From Moorella sp. Hama-1 (GTDB lineage: Bacteria; Bacillota; DSM-521; Neomoorellales; Neomoorellaceae), in assembly GCF_023734095.1 (NCBI RefSeq), contig NZ_AP024620.1, positions 2,104,501 to 2,168,500 of the forward strand: 64,000 nt of DNA, read 5' to 3'. The position numbers and the translations under genes were made by a program. Below the pieces are notes generated by a model. It made no database searches and was not told the origin of the DNA. It saw nothing but the letters and a program-made list of their open reading frames with translations. Shown here piece after piece: positions 59,707 through 64,000 of the stretch. Each line of letters begins with the position of its first letter. The first letter of the stretch is position 1.

Positions 59707-60069
59707 TTAAAACCACATCGTGGCGTCGACATTTAAAGCCAGGTCGTTCAAAGTGCCTGCCCCCACAATCTTTACGCCGGGAATCAGGTCTACCTTCTCC
59801 CATCCCAGCATCTGTTTCGAGGCTTCGCACGCGTAAAAAGTAACCCCCATGTCCTGAGCCCGGCGAATCATCTGCAGCACGCTGGGGAAGGAACCTAGTT
59901 GCATTTTTTCCGCCGCCCCCGGGAGCAACACCTTTAAGCCCGTGCCCAAGAAATATACACTAGCATCAATATCCATGGCTTTAGCGGTTTGGGCCAGCAC
60001 CAGCGGTGCGTATTGCCGCTCCGGGGCCTCGCTAGTTTGCACATATAAAATGGATTTCTTTTCCGGCAT
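59707..60069 (-). CDS. DsrE-family sulfur-relay protein
   Basis: The 120-aa DsrE/DsrF-like protein: ILYVQTSEAPERQYAPLVLA, a mid MIRRAQDMGVTFYACEASKQ with a Cys in the position of the sulfur-carrier Cys, and a C-terminal GAGTLNDLAL. It lies between TusA and the IscS-like gene, so it likely carries persulfide sulfur. Confidence 0.88.
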   Translation of the reverse strand: MPEKKSILYVQTSEAPERQYAPLVLAQTAKAMDIDASVYFLGTGLKVLLPGAAEKMQLGSFPSVLQMIRRAQDMGVTFYACEASKQMLGWEKVDLIPGVKIVGAGTLNDLALNVDATMWF

Positions 60070-60081
60070 TTGCTTAACCCC

Positions 60082-60324
60082 CTACTCTTTTTTTTTGATA
60101 ATGAAGTGGTTGATCTCTCCCTGTTTGTCGAACTGGATCAGTTCATGACCGGTCCGTTTTACAAAACGCTTGATGTCTTCTTCGGCAGCCGGGTCATCAG
60201 CAAATAACTCCAGGGTCTGCCCGACTTCCAGTTCATCAAGCTTTTCCCTGGTTTGCAAAAGTGGCTGGGGACAATAGAGTCCCAGGCAATCTAGAGATAC
60301 ATCCGGTTCAATTTTATTCGCCAT
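60082..60324 (-). CDS. tusA: TusA-family sulfur carrier
   Basis: The 80-aa protein has the sulfur-carrier motif LDCLGLYCPQPLLQTREKLD (CPxP) and EDIKRFVKRTGHELI. The ATG at 60324 follows GGGGGG, five codons fewer than an upstream alternative. It is the first gene of the TusA-DsrE-IscS-IscU cluster. Confidence 0.92.
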   Translation of the reverse strand: MANKIEPDVSLDCLGLYCPQPLLQTREKLDELEVGQTLELFADDPAAEEDIKRFVKRTGHELIQFDKQGEINHFIIKKKE

Positions 60325-60333
60325 ATAATACAC

Positions 60334-60810
60334 CCCCCTTTACGAAAGTAATCACCAACATTCTTCGCCAACTCAACCGCTAAAGCGCCTTTTTGGGGTT
60401 AGTGTCCTTGTCCCATAGTAAAATCAGGAAACATGAGGGGATTACAGTTTCAGGCGCGCCGCTAATACGACACCCCGGAGTTCGTTATGCACCAGCATCC
60501 TATCGGCGGCTGTTACCAGGTTTGCAACGGGTTATTTATAATTATAATTGATGCTGATACTGTTATGCAATCTCCTTTTTTCTCTTTCTTTCGGTATCCA
60601 TAATGGTTTTGGCCGGCTTTTTGCGAGATAACTCCATATTGGATAATGGGCGATTTTACTTCTTAATCATTTTGTACCTTAGAAAAAAGGAACAGAGCCA
60701 TACTTAAAAGCGATTATCGTTATTTTTATCTCATAGCAGGATTTTTTCATTCTCTGTTTAATCTTTGTAATTAAGAACAGGACTGATTTTTTATTCGTGG
60801 GGGGATAATC
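60334..60810. other. Divergent intergenic region of the sulfur and oxidoreductase operons
   Basis: The 477 bp separate tusA from the 2-oxoacid oxidoreductase genes. I see no RNA family, repeat or convincing gene. Between about 60440 and 60535 the minus strand has a short frame (TAADRMLVHNELRGVVLAAR) that could be a gene remnant but matches nothing I know. Confidence 0.35.
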
Positions 60811-62505
60811 TTGGACATCACTATTAAAATTACTGGGGAAGCGGGGCAGGGGCTGCAGACTGTCGGCCAGCTGCTGGGCAAATACTTCACCCGCCGGGGC
60901 TATTATGTCTTTTGCAACCAGGATAACGAATCCCGTATCCGAGGCGGCCACAACTTTTTCCAGGTACGGGTGGCTACAGATCCAGTGAGTGCTGTGGCGG
61001 ACCGGGTGAACGTATTGGTGCCCCTGGATCGAGCGGGTATCGACCTGCATCTTGACGAGGTGGTGCCGGAAGGTCTGGTATTGCTGGACGAGGGAATGGT
61101 GGATCATCCCCGTCGAGATGGCCGTTTTCTTTTTCTGCCATTAAATGAACTAGCCAGGGAAAAAGGGGGGAGCCTCATCTTTGTTAATGTGGCGGCCACG
61201 GCGGCTGTGCTGGCCCAGCTGGGGCAGGCGATGGAGCCCCTGGCAGGACTCCTGCGGGAAACCTTTCCAGTGGATGCGGGTGAAAAAAATATTCAGGTGG
61301 CCAGTTCCACCTATGAGCTGGCCCTCCGCGGCCGACGCCCGATTACTATGGAAGCGCCGCCCCCTATAGCGGTACCCCGAATGTTCATCAACGGGCACGA
61401 GGCACTGGCCCTGGGGGCGCTGGCAGCAGGATGCAAGTTCATCGCCGCCTATCCTATGAGTCCGTCCACGCCCATTATTACTTATCTTTATCAAATGGCG
61501 GAAAAGTTTGGTCTGGTGGTAGAGCAGGCAGAAGATGAAATTGCCGCCATGAACATGGCCGTGGGGGCGGCCTATACCGGCGTGCGGGCCATGACGGCTA
61601 CTTCCGGTGGCGGTTTTTCCCTGATGGTGGAGGGCTTGGGCCTGGCGGGCATGACCGAGACGCCGGTGGTGGTGGTCAACGCCCAACGGCCCGGCCCGGC
61701 CACCGGCTTACCTACCCGCACAGAACAGGGGGACCTGGAATTTGTCATCCACGCCGCCCAGGGGGAATTTCCCCGTTTTGTCCTGGCCCCCCGCACCATC
61801 CCGGAAGCCTTTTATTTGACCATCCGGGCCTTTAACCTGGCGGAAAAATTTCAGGTGCCGGCTGTTATCCTCACTGACCAGCACTTGGGCGAAGCGTATA
61901 TTTCGGCGGAAAGATTTGATTTGAGCCGGGTGGTTGTGGAGCGATATCTGTTAACCACCCCTTTACCGGCAGGAGAAAGGTATCGTCGCTACCGATTTGC
62001 GGAGAGCGGCCTCTCCCCCCGGGCCATGCCCGGCCTGCCGGGTATGGCCGTCACCCTGGATTCGGACGAACATGATGAGGATGGACGGATTATTGAGGAT
62101 GCCGTCAGCCGCAGGAGGATGGTGGAAAAGCGCCTTGGGAAATGGCCGGCCATGGCAGCAGCCCTGGAACCGCCGGAAATTACCGGTGATATTGATGCAC
62201 GGTGGGTGTTAGTGGGCTGGGGCTCCACCCATGGTGCCCTGGCGGAAGCCTGCGCCCTCCTGCGGCAAAGAGGCGAAAAGGTGCAGATGCGCTGCCTGGT
62301 TGATCTCTGGCCGTTACGCAACGACGTGCTGGCAGATATTCCTGCCGGCGCCAGGCTTGTGGCGGTGGAAGGCAATTACACCGGCCAGCTGGCCCGCCTG
62401 CTGGCGGTGGAAACCGGCCGCCGGGCTGATTACCGCATTAACCGTTATGACGGGCGACCTTTTACGCCGGGCTATATCTTGGAGCACTTTGCCGTCTTTG
62501 AATAA
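60811..62505 (+). CDS. korA: 2-oxoacid:ferredoxin oxidoreductase, fused gamma-alpha subunit
   Basis: The 564-aa subunit joins a gamma domain (residues 1-185: ITGEAGQGLQTVGQLLGKYF, SRIRGGHNFFQVRV) to an alpha domain (195-560: NGHEALALGALAAGCKFIAAYPMSPSTPI, TATSGGGFSLMVEGLGLAGM, RPGPATGLPTRTEQGDL). It forms the CoA-binding half of an enzyme like 2-oxoglutarate or indolepyruvate:ferredoxin oxidoreductase. The start is TTG after GGGGGG. The beta subunit follows after 171 bp. Confidence 0.92.
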   Translation: MDITIKITGEAGQGLQTVGQLLGKYFTRRGYYVFCNQDNESRIRGGHNFFQVRVATDPVSAVADRVNVLVPLDRAGIDLHLDEVVPEGLVLLDEGMVDHPRRDGRFLFLPLNELAREKGGSLIFVNVAATAAVLAQLGQAMEPLAGLLRETFPVDAGEKNIQVASSTYELALRGRRPITMEAPPPIAVPRMFINGHEALALGALAAGCKFIAAYPMSPSTPIITYLYQMAEKFGLVVEQAEDEIAAMNMAVGAAYTGVRAMTATSGGGFSLMVEGLGLAGMTETPVVVVNAQRPGPATGLPTRTEQGDLEFVIHAAQGEFPRFVLAPRTIPEAFYLTIRAFNLAEKFQVPAVILTDQHLGEAYISAERFDLSRVVVERYLLTTPLPAGERYRRYRFAESGLSPRAMPGLPGMAVTLDSDEHDEDGRIIEDAVSRRRMVEKRLGKWPAMAAALEPPEITGDIDARWVLVGWGSTHGALAEACALLRQRGEKVQMRCLVDLWPLRNDVLADIPAGARLVAVEGNYTGQLARLLAVETGRRADYRINRYDGRPFTPGYILEHFAVFE

Positions 62506-62676
62506 TAGTTGTTTGTCATATAAAAATGCAATGACTTAGAAAGCAAAACAGTAAAATGTTGATAGTACCGCTAAGTTATCGGGTTAATCCGGGGAAAGGA
62601 AAAAGCCTTCTATAATTTAAATTTAGCTGCCATATGTGATCTGAGGATTAACAATATTTTTCGGGAGGTATTTTTC

Positions 62677-63531
62677 ATGGTCAATCCCTTTGAAATCACC
62701 ACAGAAACCGCCTGGTGCCCCGGCTGCGGCAACTTTGCCATTATTCAGGCGCTGCAGCAGGCGCTGGGCAGGACCGGCCGGCTGCCCCACCAGGTGCTGC
62801 TGGTATCCGGTATCGGCCAGGCAGCCAAACTGCCTCAGTACATAAACTGCAACTATTTCAACGGCCTGCACGGCCGGACGCTGCCGGCGGCCACAGCAGC
62901 TAAAGCAAGTAACCATGAATTAACTGTTGTCGTCACCACCGGGGACGGCGATTGCTATGGGGAAGGGGGCAACCATCTGATCCATACCATCCGACGCAAC
63001 CCGGATATCACCCTTTTTGTACATAACAATCAGATTTACGGCCTGACCAAAGGGCAGGCCTCGCCCACCAGCGATCCAGGCATGCGCACCAAACTGCAAA
63101 CCCGAGGGGTGACCAACGAATCCTTAAATCCCCTGGCCCTGGCCATTGCCCTGGACATCTCCTTTGTTGCCCGGGGTTTCGCCGGCGATGTGGCACACCT
63201 GGCGGAACTAATGTATCAGGCTATCGCTCACCGAGGTTTTGCCCTGGTAGATATCCTTCAGCCCTGCGTCAGCTTTAATAAACTCAATACTTTCGCCTGG
63301 TACCGGGAACGGGTTTACCGGTTGGAGGAAACCGACTATGATCCCACAGACCGTGCGGCTGCTTTTCGGAAAGCCCAGGAATGGGGCGATCGTATTCCCA
63401 TTGGTGTCGTTTTCCGTCAGGAGCGGCTGGTCTTTGAAGATAACCAGCCGGCTTTGAGACGCGGCCCGCTGGCACACCAGAAAACAGCAGCTATGGCGGA
63501 CGTGTCCGCGGTGCTGGATAGTTTTTGCTGA
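62677..63531 (+). CDS. korB: 2-oxoacid:ferredoxin oxidoreductase, beta subunit
   Basis: The 284-aa ThDP- and [4Fe-4S]-binding subunit: WCPGCGNFAIIQALQQALG, SGIGQAAKLPQYINC, the ThDP motif GDGDCYGEGGNH..HNNQIYGLTKGQASPTS and LQPCVSFN. No ferredoxin-type delta subunit is near, as in KorAB enzymes. GGGAGG precedes the ATG. Confidence 0.93.
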   Translation: MVNPFEITTETAWCPGCGNFAIIQALQQALGRTGRLPHQVLLVSGIGQAAKLPQYINCNYFNGLHGRTLPAATAAKASNHELTVVVTTGDGDCYGEGGNHLIHTIRRNPDITLFVHNNQIYGLTKGQASPTSDPGMRTKLQTRGVTNESLNPLALAIALDISFVARGFAGDVAHLAELMYQAIAHRGFALVDILQPCVSFNKLNTFAWYRERVYRLEETDYDPTDRAAAFRKAQEWGDRIPIGVVFRQERLVFEDNQPALRRGPLAHQKTAAMADVSAVLDSFC

Positions 63532-63689
63532 TACCATGCGCAAAGCACGGATAAATTCCGCCAGCAGACGGTATTCAAAGTCAGCATTGAGGAGCGTCGG
63601 CTAGATGAAGGTTGCTCCCGCCGGCCAGCGCCCGGGCTACGGCTCGGCGGATATAACGCATGACCTTGGCCGAATGGCAACGTTTTGAC

Positions 63690-63839
63690 TAGAATGCGTC
63701 CTACGTTGACACAGGTGCCGCCTAACGCTCTTTCTTCCAGCAGCGCCACTTCCCAGCCGTGGGTCGCGGCTTCCTCGGCAATGGTCAACCCGGCCGTCCC
63801 GCCACCCAAAACCACGAGTTCAAACTTTTTGACCCACAT
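63690..63839 (-). pseudogene. N-terminal remnant of a MerA/Lpd-type flavoprotein
   Basis: The frame reads KKFELVVLGGGTAGLTIAEE, then TCVNVGRILVKTL. This is the FAD-binding start and the redox-site region of mercuric reductase-like enzymes, but the active-site CxxxxC is disrupted (second Cys and PS replaced by RILV). Coding homology fades after about 63690. Downstream sequence to 63532 may hold other scraps. Confidence 0.7.
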
Positions 63840-63921
63840 TTTAACCTCCTCACTTAGCCCGGTTTAGTTCTACCCTGAAAGATCGGGTTCGGAGTTGAAA
63901 AGCCCAAAGGCAAAATAAAAA

Positions 63922-64000
63922 TTATTCAACGGCCAGCCTTTGAGCGTTAAAAGCCACAATAACCGTACTCAACGACATGAGCAAGGCGCCTACAGCCGGG
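63922..64000 (-). CDS. Heavy-metal P-type ATPase (C-terminal end, partial)
   Basis: The last 25 codons (PAVGALLMSLSTVIVAFNAQ RLAVE, stop at 63924-63922) match the final TM helix of Cu/Zn/Cd P1B-type ATPases (ALLMSLSTVIVALNA). The rest lies outside the window. It is upstream of and codirectional with the flavoprotein remnant, suggesting an old metal-resistance cluster. Confidence 0.7.
   Translation of the reverse strand, partial: PAVGALLMSLSTVIVAFNAQRLAVE

Noticed and set aside
1-64000. CRISPR arrays, rRNA genes, intact insertion sequences
   Set aside because: No regularly spaced repeats, rRNA signatures or transposase frames were seen in the window.

Overview
The window reads as a chromosomal segment of a spore-forming, anaerobic, moderately GC-rich Firmicute of the Moorella type; the genus is inferred from gene content, not proven. 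Supporting signs are infC-rpmI-rplT behind an L20 leader with an AUU start codon, T-box leaders on pheST and thrS, spore-coat and YtxC-type sporulation genes, ferredoxin-linked 2-oxoacid oxidoreductases, rubrerythrin and ferritin, and two apparent UGA-encoded selenocysteine proteins. Most genes lie on the minus strand. I saw no rRNA, CRISPR array or intact transposase.

Layout. 1-8.3 kb: toxin-antitoxin (TA) modules, the 5' piece of a group II intron, pfkA, motAB and a secreted D-Ala-D-Ala carboxypeptidase. 8.3-24 kb: housekeeping block (polX, zapA, pheT, pheS, an SpoU-type methyltransferase, Trk/Ktr K+ uptake, rplT, rpmI, infC, thrS, DUF445, ytxC, tRNA-Val). 24-31 kb: lipA, lpdA, glnA, a PHP-domain protein and a P-loop ATPase. 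31-35.6 kb: an unstable stretch with three more TA modules and gene remnants (M24 peptidase, BMP-type binding protein, ThDP enzyme). 35.6-44 kb: a catabolic island under an IclR regulator with a BenE-type carrier, an unrecognised 476-aa protein, a ferredoxin/BFD protein, 4-hydroxy-2-oxovalerate aldolase, acetylating acetaldehyde dehydrogenase and a hydratase reduced to its C-terminal half by a deletion. 44-51 kb: membrane protease, coat proteins, selenocysteine glutaredoxin, class III aminotransferase, radical SAM protein, cell-wall hydrolase. 51-60 kb: redox and sulfur island (ferritin, UspA, DJ-1, selenocysteine ArsC/Spx-like protein, ferredoxin:thioredoxin-reductase-like protein plus glutaredoxin, rubrerythrin, peroxiredoxin, flavin reductase, an IscS homologue without the PLP lysine, an IscU fusion, DsrE, TusA). 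60.8-64 kb: a two-subunit 2-oxoacid:ferredoxin oxidoreductase, a broken flavoprotein gene and the end of a metal P-type ATPase.

How it fits together. The most striking result is a pair of small thiol-redox genes, 7.4 kb apart, each interrupted by an in-frame UGA exactly where the family's catalytic cysteine should be. Each is followed 23 nt later by nearly the same hairpin, with a compensatory base-pair change and a GU-purine loop, as expected of bacterial SECIS elements. Around them are oxidative-stress genes. Two of their transcription units (uspA and glutaredoxin-FTR) share a sigma-H-like promoter and a 13-bp element next to it. Next door is a sulfur-transfer cluster whose IscS has Asp in place of the PLP lysine and whose IscU carries an extra C-terminal domain like the NAD(P)H domain of thioredoxin reductase. 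The 33-42 kb region shows active gene decay by deletion.
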